From NCBI GenBank assembly GCA_964374115.1, contig CAYJXK010000007.1:1-32981 (forward strand): a stretch of DNA of 32,981 bases, given 5' to 3'. Every line of letters begins with the position of its first letter. The first letter of the stretch is position 1. The DNA comes from CAYJXK01 sp964374115. GTDB lineage: Bacteria; Patescibacteriota; Patescibacteriia; Magasanikbacterales; UBA922. This document shows positions 22,455 through 29,653 of this stretch, piece by piece. The position numbers and the translations under genes were made by a program. The notes below the pieces were generated by a model. The model saw nothing but the letters and a program-made list of their open reading frames with translations. It did no database searches and had not been told where the DNA came from.

Positions 22455-23756
22455 ATGCGTATCGGAGTAATAGGATTATGGCATCTGGGAGAAGTAGTCT
22501 TGGCCGGGCTTGCGACTCTTGGTCACGAGGTGATTGGATTTGACACAGATCAAACTGTGGTCATGAATTTGAGACAGGGGATTCTTCCACTTGATGAACC
22601 TCGCATAAAAGAAGTGGTGGATGAATATAGGAAGAAGGGAACACTTCATTTTTCTTCCGAGTTTTCGGATATATCGGGTTGCGATGCTCTTTTTTTGACC
22701 ATTGACACACCGGTTGACCATGAGGATCGCCCGGATACGTCCTCTTTATTTACGATATGCGAAGGCATGTCTTCATTTGTGCGCGATGACGCGTTGTTTG
22801 TTGTGATGAGCCAGGTGCCGGTGGGGACAACGAAGGCGTTGTACGAAACCATACAGCGTGGTCAGCCTTCTTTTTCCGGAGGATACATTTATTTTCCAGA
22901 AAATTTACAACTTGGCAATGCGCTTGCATGTTTTCTTGAGCCCGCGCGTCTTGTGATCGGGGCAGATGATGAAAAAAGTCTGGAATCGTTTCATCGGATA
23001 TTTCCAAAAAAAGAAACGCTTCAATTCATCATGTCTCTTGCGTCCTCTGAAATGAGCAAACACGCGCTGAATGCGTTTTTGGCGACATCGCTTTCTTTTA
23101 CTTATAATATTTCTGATCTGTGCGAGGCGACAGGCGCTGATGTCGGTGATGTGATGAAAGCGCTGAAAAGCGACCCGAGAATTTCGCCTGCGGCATATCT
23201 GGATACAAGCGTTGGATTTTCTGGAGGAACACTCATGCGAGATTTGCGAGCGCTTTCGTCTCTTGCGACTGAAAAGAAAAAGTCCATTCCTGTGATTGAA
23301 GCAGTTCTTGAAACCAATCTCCGGCGTCGGTCTGTGTTTGTTGATCGTGTAGGAGAGCTTCTCGGATTTTCTTTGACAGAGGCTGTGTGTGGCATCTATG
23401 GTGTCACATATAAAGTGGGCACGCCGACACTTCGCCGATCGCTCGGCGTAGAATTATTGCAATTATTCAAAAATTGTGGTGCAATGGTGAAGGCTTGCAA
23501 TCCACCGGTAGACGAGAAAGAATTTGAAGCGCTCACAGGCATTTCTTTGATATCTGATCCGTATGAACTCGCAAAGGGATGCCATGCAGTGATTCTCGTG
23601 ACTCCGTGGCCTGTCTTTTTGTCGCTTGATTTTTCGCGAATCAAAGAGCGCATGGAACCACCGTATCTTTTTGTGGATACGCGAAATGTTTTGAAAGACA
23701 AAGAGGCAGACATCCGTCGGGCAGGGATTCAATATGTAGGGATAGGAAGAATATGA
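22455..23756 (+). CDS. UDP-glucose/GDP-mannose dehydrogenase homologue lacking the catalytic Cys
   Basis: A 433-residue, full-length nucleotide-sugar dehydrogenase homologue. Present are the NAD motif RIGVIGLWHLGEV, FLTIDTPVD, VVMSQVPVGTTKAL, YFPENLQLGNAL with its Glu, and SSEMSKHALNAF (K202, N206). The signature normally reading GFGGSCFPKD is GFSGGTLMRD here, so the catalytic Cys is replaced by T259. Without it the normal two-step oxidation of a 6-OH to a carboxylate is unlikely; a one-step oxidation or a keto-sugar chemistry may have replaced it. It overlaps the Gfo/Idh gene by ATGA, suggesting a two-enzyme unit working on one sugar. Element C precedes it. Confidence 0.88.
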   Translation: MRIGVIGLWHLGEVVLAGLATLGHEVIGFDTDQTVVMNLRQGILPLDEPRIKEVVDEYRKKGTLHFSSEFSDISGCDALFLTIDTPVDHEDRPDTSSLFTICEGMSSFVRDDALFVVMSQVPVGTTKALYETIQRGQPSFSGGYIYFPENLQLGNALACFLEPARLVIGADDEKSLESFHRIFPKKETLQFIMSLASSEMSKHALNAFLATSLSFTYNISDLCEATGADVGDVMKALKSDPRISPAAYLDTSVGFSGGTLMRDLRALSSLATEKKKSIPVIEAVLETNLRRRSVFVDRVGELLGFSLTEAVCGIYGVTYKVGTPTLRRSLGVELLQLFKNCGAMVKACNPPVDEKEFEALTGISLISDPYELAKGCHAVILVTPWPVFLSLDFSRIKERMEPPYLFVDTRNVLKDKEADIRRAGIQYVGIGRI

Positions 23757-24757
23757 AACACATTTCACTCGCGCTTATTGGCGCTGGCGGCATTGGAAAA
23801 CGTTGGGCGAACGCGATTCGAGAAGTGCCTTCTGTCGAGTTGAAAGCTATTGTGGACGTTGATACCACAAAAGCTTCGACTCTTGCGTTTCTTTTTTTTG
23901 GTTGCGCGATTTTCGAAAGTGTCGAGGATATGTTGCAGAATGTGTCGGTTGAAGCCACTATCGTCGCAACTCCGCATCATCTGCTCGCGCCTCTTTCGCT
24001 TTCCCTCATTCAAGCAGGAAAACACGTGCTCTCAGAAAAACCAGGTGCGATTCGTGCGGATCAACTCGAGGCAGTGGTCAAAGAAGCTCGAGAGAAGGAT
24101 GTGCGATACATGCTTGGGTTCAATCATCGATTTCATGAAGGATTTATAAAAGCACGCGAGGTAGTAGATAGTGGCAGAATCGGAAAGATCCAATTTATTC
24201 GATCCATCTATGGATTTGGCGGGCGCCAAGGATTTGAGAAAGAGTGGCGGCACAATCGTGCCGTAAGCGGCGGAGGGGAACTCATTGATCAGGGCGTGCA
24301 TATGATTGATATGGTTCACTCATTTATTGGTCCGTGCGCGCGCGTACATGGGGTGTTTGATTCATTATTTTGGAATACCGAGGTCGAGGACAATGCATGT
24401 GTCCTCATGCACAATGATCAGAAACAAATGGCCTCGATTCATGTGAGTTGGTCGCAATGGAAACCGATGCATCGCTTTGAAATCTATGGGGACATGGGCT
24501 ATATCGTGGTCGAAGGGCTCGGGAGAAAATATGGCGGCAGCGAACGCGTGATCGTGGGAAAACGAGGAGATGATTTTGGTGTGGCAATAGAAGAGGAAAT
24601 TGTCTGTGATCCAAACGCGGATATGTCACTGGTTCGAGAGCTTGAAGAATTTTGTCGAGCGATTGAGGAGAAGCGTGATCCAGTGCCAAGTGGCAGGGAT
24701 GGAGTGGAGGTATTGCGAGTGGTGGAGCGAGTGTATCAGGAGTCGAAAATAAGTTGA
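23753..24757 (+). CDS. Gfo/Idh/MocA-family oxidoreductase
   Basis: A 334-residue sugar oxidoreductase. The N-terminal Rossmann domain has ISLALIGAGGIGKRWANAI and the signature E95-K96-P97 in LSEKPGA, followed by MLGFNHRFHEGFIKA and the catalytic-face SGGGELIDQGVHMIDMVHSF. Family members oxidise or reduce a sugar hydroxyl or ketone with NAD(P). The partner dehydrogenase homologue overlaps it (ATGA). A 3-oxidation of a nucleotide sugar, as in WbpB-type enzymes, is one possibility. Its stop codon overlaps the strong ribosome site of the next gene. Confidence 0.9.
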   Translation: MKHISLALIGAGGIGKRWANAIREVPSVELKAIVDVDTTKASTLAFLFFGCAIFESVEDMLQNVSVEATIVATPHHLLAPLSLSLIQAGKHVLSEKPGAIRADQLEAVVKEAREKDVRYMLGFNHRFHEGFIKAREVVDSGRIGKIQFIRSIYGFGGRQGFEKEWRHNRAVSGGGELIDQGVHMIDMVHSFIGPCARVHGVFDSLFWNTEVEDNACVLMHNDQKQMASIHVSWSQWKPMHRFEIYGDMGYIVVEGLGRKYGGSERVIVGKRGDDFGVAIEEEIVCDPNADMSLVRELEEFCRAIEEKRDPVPSGRDGVEVLRVVERVYQESKIS

Positions 24758-24763
24758 GGTGAT
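24756..24763 (+). promoter_or_regulatory. Strong Shine-Dalgarno deciding the start at 24772
   Basis: GAGGTGAT complements the conserved 3' end of 16S rRNA over eight bases and overlaps the preceding stop codon. Few other genes in this window have a recognisable ribosome site, so this one stands out. Confidence 0.75.
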
Positions 24764-24771
24764 AAAGTGAT

Positions 24772-25893
24772 ATGGTCTTTATGAACAAAATTCTCATCAC
24801 CGGCGGCGCCGGATTTATTGGCTCTCATGTGGCGGATGTTTTGCTCGAGGCAGGCTACGAAGTTCGTGTGCTTGATTTTTTGGGCGCGCCAACACACGAT
24901 GGCGCTGTCCCCCCATGGCTCAACAAAAAAGCCGAGTTTTTAACGGGCGATGTGCGGGTGAAAGATGATTGGAAACGAGCGCTCGTCGGTGTTGACAGGG
25001 TAGTACACTTGGCGGCCTACATGGATTATCATTTGGATTTTGGCAATTATGTGCGCACGAATATTGAGAGCCTTGCTTTCTTGTTTGAATGTATTGTGGA
25101 AGATAAACTTCCTATCAAAAAAATCATCATCGCATCTTCTCAATCAGTGTATGGCGTCGGGAAGTACCTTTGTTCAGCTCATGGAAACGTGTATCCATCT
25201 CCCCGAACTGAGGCACAATTGAAACAACATATTTGGGAGCATGTATGTGAATCATGTGGACAGACGATGCGACCAGTTGAAGAAAAAGAAGATGATATAT
25301 TGAAACCAGAAATTCCATATGGCATTACCAAACTCGCAAGCGAACATCTTCTTTTTAATCTTGGCAAGCGCTACGGCATTCCATCGGTCGCGCTTCGATT
25401 TAGTATTGCAGTTGGCCCGCGCCAATCATTTCGCCATTTTTATTCAGGAGCCCTCCGCGCATTTGCCGTGAATGTCCTCTCGAATGAACCGATTGCCATG
25501 AATGAAGACGGCGGGCAATTACGCGATTTTGTGGATGTACGTGATGTGGCTCGTGCGCATCGCGTGGTGCTCGAAGACGACCGCGCGAATTTCCAGGCAT
25601 TCAATGTGGGTAGCGGCATGCCAACCCGTGTGATTGATCTTGCCCGAATTGTTTCGGATGTTGCGCATCGTCCATTTGATCCGCTTTTAAGCGATCGATA
25701 TCGAGTCGGAGACAGTCGGCATTCAATTATGAATATTGACAAACTTGAGTCTGTGGGTTGGAGTCCAACATACGCTCTCCAACAATCAGTCGCGGATTAT
25801 CTTTCGTGGCTGAAGCAATTTGGCGATCTTTCCGATATCCTCAAAAAGACATATGAGACGATGTACAAAGAGGGGATTTTGAAACAGGAGTAA
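24772..25893 (+). CDS. NAD-dependent sugar epimerase/dehydratase with zinc-ribbon insert
   Basis: A 373-residue extended SDR. Motif TGGAGFIGSH is at 10-19, ASSQSVYG precedes an insert with C134-x2-H137 and C159-x2-C162, a probable zinc ribbon, and the catalytic pair is Y183-G-I-T-K187, followed by RFSIAVGPRQSF and DGGQLRDFVDVRDVARAH. The same cysteine insert, between the Ser/Thr motif and the Tyr, occurs in SDRs annotated as dTDP-L-rhamnose 4-epimerases, so 4-epimerisation of a nucleotide sugar is the best guess. ATG 24772 is chosen because GAGGTGAT, a strong Shine-Dalgarno, lies 8 bases upstream; ATG 24781 is too far from it. Confidence 0.86.
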   Translation: MVFMNKILITGGAGFIGSHVADVLLEAGYEVRVLDFLGAPTHDGAVPPWLNKKAEFLTGDVRVKDDWKRALVGVDRVVHLAAYMDYHLDFGNYVRTNIESLAFLFECIVEDKLPIKKIIIASSQSVYGVGKYLCSAHGNVYPSPRTEAQLKQHIWEHVCESCGQTMRPVEEKEDDILKPEIPYGITKLASEHLLFNLGKRYGIPSVALRFSIAVGPRQSFRHFYSGALRAFAVNVLSNEPIAMNEDGGQLRDFVDVRDVARAHRVVLEDDRANFQAFNVGSGMPTRVIDLARIVSDVAHRPFDPLLSDRYRVGDSRHSIMNIDKLESVGWSPTYALQQSVADYLSWLKQFGDLSDILKKTYETMYKEGILKQE

Positions 25894-25930
25894 CATCGCG
25901 CTATGCGCTTTGGGGTAGAGGGCTATATTA

Positions 25931-25959
25931 TTGACTCCAAGAAAAAAATTTGATACAAC
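25931..25959 (+). promoter_or_regulatory. Sigma-70-type promoter for the HIT/GalT-like gene
   Basis: TTGACT (25931-25936), 17-base spacer, TACAAC (25954-25959). It sits in the 115-base gap before ATG 26009 and would give a leader of about 43 bases carrying the ribosome site AAAGAGG (25996-26002). Confidence 0.55.
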
Positions 25960-26008
25960 TACACATGCAGTGGACCAAAAGGGAGGATGCAAAGGAAAGA
26001 GGCACAAC

Positions 26009-26935
26009 ATGGACGCCGGATTTGTGGTAGTTGATCGCTGGCCTGGAGGGGTCACAACAGCCGCTGGTGGCACACGGAGGAAGATTCGGCTCAGTCGTCC
26101 GTGGCAGATAGAGCTTCGGACTTCTCGGCGTGGTGCGTGTGTGTTCTGCGATGAGAACCAGAAGGTGCTCGCGCGGTACGAGATTCTTGGAGAAGGGTGG
26201 CAGCTTATCGAGAATCCGTCAACGCCGCACGATGATCATCGGCTCTTGATTCCTGATCGTTGCTGGACTGCTCGTGAACTCCGCACGCTCGGAGGGCAGG
26301 GGAGACTTGCGGGAGTTTTCTCGATCGTTCAGAAGATTGCGGATCAGGAACGATCCGAAGGCGGACTCATTTTCGGCATCCAGATTGGAGCCGGACGAGG
26401 CCAGAACATTCCGCACGCGCATTTTCACTTGATCCTTGACCGTCATGCATCTCGTGGGAAACAACGGGTGTTGGAGGCGTTTCGGCCACGATCAAGCGTG
26501 ATTCCGATTCGTCGTCTTCTCGCGAAACACCCGCCGGAACTCCAGGTGTTTGACACTGGCATGACGCGCACGGTCATCGGTGGCCACGAAGCAGGGCAAT
26601 GCTTCATCATTCCATCAGATAGGAAACAGTCCTTTCGTCCGGAATTCGCGGATTACATGGCCGAGACAATGTGTCGTCTCATCACACTCTTCTCGGACAA
26701 GTTTCGCAGCACACAGGGGTTGCCGCCGGATTACCACATGAGTATGGTGATCGATCGCGGCAATGTGGGGTTTGGGATGTACGTTCCGAAACTTGCAAAC
26801 AACGGATTGGTGCATTCATATGCGTTGCTTGGGCTGTTGCCGTACGTGCTCCCTTGGCCTCATGTCCTTACCGCCAAGTATTTGCGCGGAGAGATTGATC
26901 CTGAGAGGAACTCCGATATGTTCGTCTTACGTTGA
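26009..26935 (+). CDS. HIT/GalT-superfamily nucleotidyltransferase or hydrolase
   Basis: A 308-residue protein of the GalT/HIT superfamily. A Cys pair C44-V-F-C47 near the N-terminus resembles the zinc site of GalT-like proteins, NPSTPHDDHRLLIPDRCW matches the strand before the active site, and GRGQNIPHAHFHLI gives the histidine triad H136-x-H138-x-H140. Such enzymes transfer or cleave nucleoside monophosphates (galactose-1-phosphate uridylyltransferase, Ap4A phosphorylase and relatives); the H-A-H-F-H form is closer to HIT enzymes than to the HPH of GalT. ATG 26009 with its ribosome site is preferred over TTG 25931, which is the promoter -35 box. Base composition looks richer in GC and poorer in long T-runs than neighbours, perhaps a later arrival. 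Confidence 0.75.
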   Translation: MDAGFVVVDRWPGGVTTAAGGTRRKIRLSRPWQIELRTSRRGACVFCDENQKVLARYEILGEGWQLIENPSTPHDDHRLLIPDRCWTARELRTLGGQGRLAGVFSIVQKIADQERSEGGLIFGIQIGAGRGQNIPHAHFHLILDRHASRGKQRVLEAFRPRSSVIPIRRLLAKHPPELQVFDTGMTRTVIGGHEAGQCFIIPSDRKQSFRPEFADYMAETMCRLITLFSDKFRSTQGLPPDYHMSMVIDRGNVGFGMYVPKLANNGLVHSYALLGLLPYVLPWPHVLTAKYLRGEIDPERNSDMFVLR

Positions 26936-26950
26936 GTCTTTCCACTGTGA

Positions 26951-26976
26951 GAGGATGTTGCTTCTCCGACGTCCTC
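26951..26976 (+). terminator. Hairpin terminator candidate after the HIT/GalT-like gene
   Basis: Arms gaggatgttg (26951-26960) and cgacgtcctc (26967-26976) form ten pairs, two of them G-T, around loop cttctc, 16 bases after the stop and followed by ttcct. The T-run is weak, so termination is probable rather than certain. It separates this gene from the promoter of apt. Confidence 0.5.
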
Positions 26977-26980
26977 TTCC

Positions 26981-27016
26981 TACCAGTGTTCCGAAATGTA
27001 TGCCGGAATACTGGTG
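26981..27016. other. Second hairpin in the HIT-apt gap
   Basis: Arms taccagtgttccg (26981-26993) and cggaatactggtg (27004-27016) pair at all 13 positions, with two G-T wobbles, around a 10-base loop. It lies directly upstream of the apt -35 box and has no T-run. It may back up the preceding terminator or be a protein-binding palindrome. Confidence 0.6.
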
Positions 27017-27026
27017 GTATACCCAC

Positions 27027-27056
27027 TTGACGAAATGTTTTATTTCAAGATATGAT
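27027..27056 (+). promoter_or_regulatory. Promoter giving a nearly leaderless apt message
   Basis: TTGACG (27027-27032), 18-base spacer, TATGAT (27051-27056); both boxes match consensus at 5 of 6 positions. Transcription would begin near 27063, about three bases before ATG 27066, so the message has essentially no leader. Confidence 0.72.
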
Positions 27057-27065
27057 ACGCCCGTT

Positions 27066-27581
27066 ATGGATTTCCGTCCACATATTCTCGAAATCAATAA
27101 CTGGCCGCGGCTAGGGATTCGTTGCTATGACATCTCGCCGCTTCTTGCAGATCGCGAAACGTTTGGTGAGCTTATTGAAGTCCTTGCCGAGCCATATCTT
27201 GGAGTGCAAATTGATGCGGTAGTCGGCATTGAAGCACGAGGATTTTTGCTTGCCGGAGCTGTCGCCCATCGACTGGGAACAGGCGTCGTGATGATCCGAA
27301 AAAAAGGAAAAATTCCACCTCCCACAGTGGCACAGGAATACAGCTATGAATACGCGTCACAGATTATTGAAATGCGCGCTGATGCGCTTTCGTCTGGCGC
27401 TCAAATTATTCTTATTGATGACATTCTCGCAACCGGTGGCACCATGGCAGCAGCGGTAAAACTCGTGGACCAGTTCGATGTGACAATTACAGGGATTTCG
27501 TTCGTGGTCGAAATGGCATTTATGGCAGGCCGGACGAGAATCCGAGAAAAAAGGGTGCATTCGGTGGTAGAGTACACTTGA
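27066..27581 (+). CDS. apt: Adenine phosphoribosyltransferase
   Basis: A 171-residue type I phosphoribosyltransferase that joins adenine and PRPP to AMP. It shows GIRCYDISPLLADRETFGELI, VVGIEARGFLLAGAVAHRLG, MIRKKGKIPPPTVAQEYSYEY (the APRT-type hood segment) and the PRPP loop IILIDDILATGGTM near 115-127. The length is normal for Apt. The start at ATG 27066 is set by the promoter just upstream; extending the frame to TTG 26763 would run into the previous gene. A purine-salvage gene with its own promoter is out of theme in a glycan island. It may simply be a housekeeping neighbour, or recycle AMP from the HIT/GalT-like enzyme next to it. Confidence 0.9.
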   Translation: MDFRPHILEINNWPRLGIRCYDISPLLADRETFGELIEVLAEPYLGVQIDAVVGIEARGFLLAGAVAHRLGTGVVMIRKKGKIPPPTVAQEYSYEYASQIIEMRADALSSGAQIILIDDILATGGTMAAAVKLVDQFDVTITGISFVVEMAFMAGRTRIREKRVHSVVEYT

Positions 27582-27641
27582 TCACCATATCACCACAACA
27601 CTGTATCTTTATCCACAATTCCTGTTTCATCGTCCACTTTT

Positions 27642-28274
27642 ATGGATCATACTTCATATTCCTCGCGATTTCTCACCAAAGTCTCAGGCATTAGCCAACT
27701 CGTGAATGCCGATTATAGCGCGAGTCTTGATCGAGTGATTGATGTCTTGTTTGAGGCATGGAAAGAAAACAAGCCGGTATATGTGATGGGCAATGGCGGA
27801 TCGGCATCTACCGCGACACACATAGTGGCAGATCTTGTAAAAACCATTTGTGAAAAACCAGAAGATCGCGGCATTCGTGCCATTGCGCTTGTTGATAATA
27901 TTCCACTGGTGTCTGCCCTCGTGAATGATTGGGGATGGCAGGATGTGTATGTGAATCAGCTTGCAACCTATTATGAGCCAGGTGGGATGGGGCTTGCGTT
28001 TAGCGTGCATGGCGGCAGTGGCAAAGATCTCGTGGGTGCATGGTCACAAAATTTACTCCGCGGACTCCAATATATCAAAGATCGTGGTGGCAAAACGATC
28101 GGATTTTCCGGATTTGATGGAGGTCCTATGAAAGATCTTGTTGATGTCTCTATTGTTGTACAGGTCAATTCCACGCCAATTGTCGAGGGGATGCATGTGG
28201 TATTACATCATCTTGTGATTTACGGATTAAAAGAAAAAATTTGTGACTATAAAAAAGCGAGCAGTCTTTCTTGA
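27642..28274 (+). CDS. gmhA: Sedoheptulose-7-phosphate isomerase-like SIS protein (GmhA-like)
   Basis: A 210-residue single-SIS-domain protein matching the length of phosphoheptose isomerase. Phosphate-binding GNGGSAS lies at 50-56, followed by H60 and D64, where GmhA has its zinc His and Glu. The C-terminal segment PIVEGMHVVLHHLV provides E182 and H190 at the positions of GmhA's Gln and His. The usual STSGNS phosphate loop reads SVHGGSG. GmhA turns sedoheptulose 7-phosphate into D-glycero-D-manno-heptose 7-phosphate, the first committed step of heptose activation. The GmhB-like gene overlaps its end by 32 bases and a transaldolase-family gene follows, which strengthens the call despite the substituted metal ligands. 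Confidence 0.85.
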   Translation: MDHTSYSSRFLTKVSGISQLVNADYSASLDRVIDVLFEAWKENKPVYVMGNGGSASTATHIVADLVKTICEKPEDRGIRAIALVDNIPLVSALVNDWGWQDVYVNQLATYYEPGGMGLAFSVHGGSGKDLVGAWSQNLLRGLQYIKDRGGKTIGFSGFDGGPMKDLVDVSIVVQVNSTPIVEGMHVVLHHLVIYGLKEKICDYKKASSLS

Positions 28275-28800
28275 TCGCGATGGGGTGGTGAATCATATCG
28301 TGGATCGGGGAGAACAGGGTGTTGTCATTGCTGGCAAACGATGCCGATATACTGCTCCGTGGCGATTTGAAGAGTTTCGCCTCAAAGATGGGGTGCGAGA
28401 GGCGATAGAAGCGATGCGCGCGCATGGCTTTTTTGTGTGTTTGGCCACGAATCAGCCGGATATTGCGTATGGGATGATGACCGAAGAAGATCATGAGCGT
28501 ATGATGGCGGCAACCGAAGCGCTTGGATTCGACGACATGTTTGTGTGTCTTCATGGCAGAGAAGATGGATGCGCATGTAAAAAACCAAAGCCTGGCATGT
28601 TTTTTGACGCGGTTAAAAAGTGGGATATTGATCTCTCAAAAAGTTTCATGATTGGGGATTCCAAAAATGATGTGGAAGCAGGGAGAGCTGCGGGAAGTTT
28701 TACGATTTTGATTGACGCAGAGTATAACCGGGATGTGGTGGCTGATCGGCGAGTGAAGGATTTGGGGGAGGCGGTTGAGATGATCGAGGCAGTGGGTTGA
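28243..28800 (+). CDS. gmhB: D-glycero-D-manno-heptose-1,7-bisphosphate 7-phosphatase (GmhB-like HAD)
   Basis: A 185-residue HAD phosphatase of the histidinol-phosphatase/GmhB group. It has the nucleophile motif FLDRDGVVN (D11, D13), TNQPDI (69-74), the zinc loop with C102, H104, C110 and C112 in CLHGREDGCACKKPKPGMF, and the metal-binding GDSKND (138-143). In the pathway it removes the 7-phosphate from the heptose bisphosphate made by the kinase. The start must be GTG 28243, since the motif is only ten residues in and no later start would keep it. It overlaps gmhA by 32 bases, so the two are cotranslated. Confidence 0.88.
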   Translation: MTIKKRAVFLDRDGVVNHIVDRGEQGVVIAGKRCRYTAPWRFEEFRLKDGVREAIEAMRAHGFFVCLATNQPDIAYGMMTEEDHERMMAATEALGFDDMFVCLHGREDGCACKKPKPGMFFDAVKKWDIDLSKSFMIGDSKNDVEAGRAAGSFTILIDAEYNRDVVADRRVKDLGEAVEMIEAVG

Positions 28801-28825
28801 TGGATGCGTGGGGGTTTGGTAGTAT
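28797..28825 (+). promoter_or_regulatory. Possible extended -10 promoter for the transaldolase-family gene
   Basis: TTGATG (28797-28802), a 17-base spacer ending in TGG, and TAGTAT (28820-28825). The TGn before the -10 box is the extended form. The -35 overlaps the gmhB stop. ATG 28851 lies about 19 bases after the predicted transcription start. Confidence 0.4.
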
Positions 28826-28850
28826 AGGTGGGGGAATTAACACAGAAAAC

Positions 28851-29585
28851 ATGAAATACTTCATTGATTCGGCCAATCTCATTGAAATCGAAGAAACGCT
28901 CAAGCGCGGATTCATCGAAGGAGTGACCACTAATCCGTCGCTTCTTTCAAAAGAGCCGCGGTCTTCTTTTGAACATCATATTGAATCCATCATCGGACTT
29001 CTTGAAACATATCGGCCAGGGACGCATTTGAGTGTCGAGGTATTTTCTACTGATTCAGATGAAATCGTGAGTCAGGCTCTTCGGTTCAAACAGATGTTTT
29101 CGTACCCAGCGCTCAGTGTGAAAGTGCAGGTGGGATGGAATGAACTTGGCGTGATTCACCGGCTTGCTCGGGAAGGCATCTCAGTGAATTGCACGGCGAT
29201 CATGAGCGTATCTCAGGCCATGATGGCGGCAAAAGCCGGTGCAAAATATGTGAGTATTTTTTGGGGACGCGTTCGAGACGCGGGAGTGAAAGAGGAAAAC
29301 AAAGCGCAGAAAGATGACTATATGACGCGGGGTGTTACTGATATGCAAGATTTTGATCCATTTTTTGTGACCCAATCAGTCCGTACACTTCTTGACGACA
29401 GTGACATGGATACTGAAATCATCGTCGGGAGTATCCGCTCTGTGACAGATATTCGAAATGCCGCGCTTGCTGGCGCGCATATTATCACGACGCCACCGAA
29501 ATTTTTTCCTGACATGATCAAACATTTCAAGACAGACGAGGTCGTGAAGCAGTTTATGGCGGATTTTCAAACATGGATGCAATGA
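28851..29585 (+). CDS. Transaldolase/fructose-6-phosphate aldolase-family protein
   Basis: A 244-residue TIM-barrel aldolase of the TalC/FSA group. It opens MKYFIDSANLIEIEETLKRG, matching the MKFFIDTANLDEI start of the family, with D6, VTTNPS (25-30), the Schiff-base Lys in ALSVKVQ (K91), VNCTAIMSVSQAMMAAKAGAKYVSIFWGR and ATG-proximal residues intact. Family members make or break C3-ketol bonds; a transaldolase would produce sedoheptulose 7-phosphate, the substrate of GmhA two genes upstream. ATG 28851 is chosen over TTG 28797. The chain is somewhat longer than typical FSA. Whether it is aldolase or transaldolase is not decided by sequence. Confidence 0.87.
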   Translation: MKYFIDSANLIEIEETLKRGFIEGVTTNPSLLSKEPRSSFEHHIESIIGLLETYRPGTHLSVEVFSTDSDEIVSQALRFKQMFSYPALSVKVQVGWNELGVIHRLAREGISVNCTAIMSVSQAMMAAKAGAKYVSIFWGRVRDAGVKEENKAQKDDYMTRGVTDMQDFDPFFVTQSVRTLLDDSDMDTEIIVGSIRSVTDIRNAALAGAHIITTPPKFFPDMIKHFKTDEVVKQFMADFQTWMQ

Positions 29586-29611
29586 TGAATGTATACGCCA
29601 GATATTGCCTG

Positions 29612-29653
29612 CGCATCGTCACGATTCCTTTTTTCTTCCCTCCAAAACCCGCA
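29612..29653 (+). repeat. 5' half-copy of the 12344-type structured element
   Basis: The stretch from cgcatcgtcac through tttttcttccctcc to aaaacccgca matches 12367-12408 with only a few differences. Here the segment before the T-run reads gattcc, which would pair perfectly with ggaatc of the 109-base repeat, although no such 3' half follows. Its last bases include the A of the methyltransferase ATG (29653), so the truncated element forms that gene's leader. Confidence 0.75.

Noticed and set aside
25931..26008. TTG start extending the HIT/GalT-like protein
   Set aside because: The TTG belongs to the promoter -35 box, and a ribosome site precedes ATG 26009.
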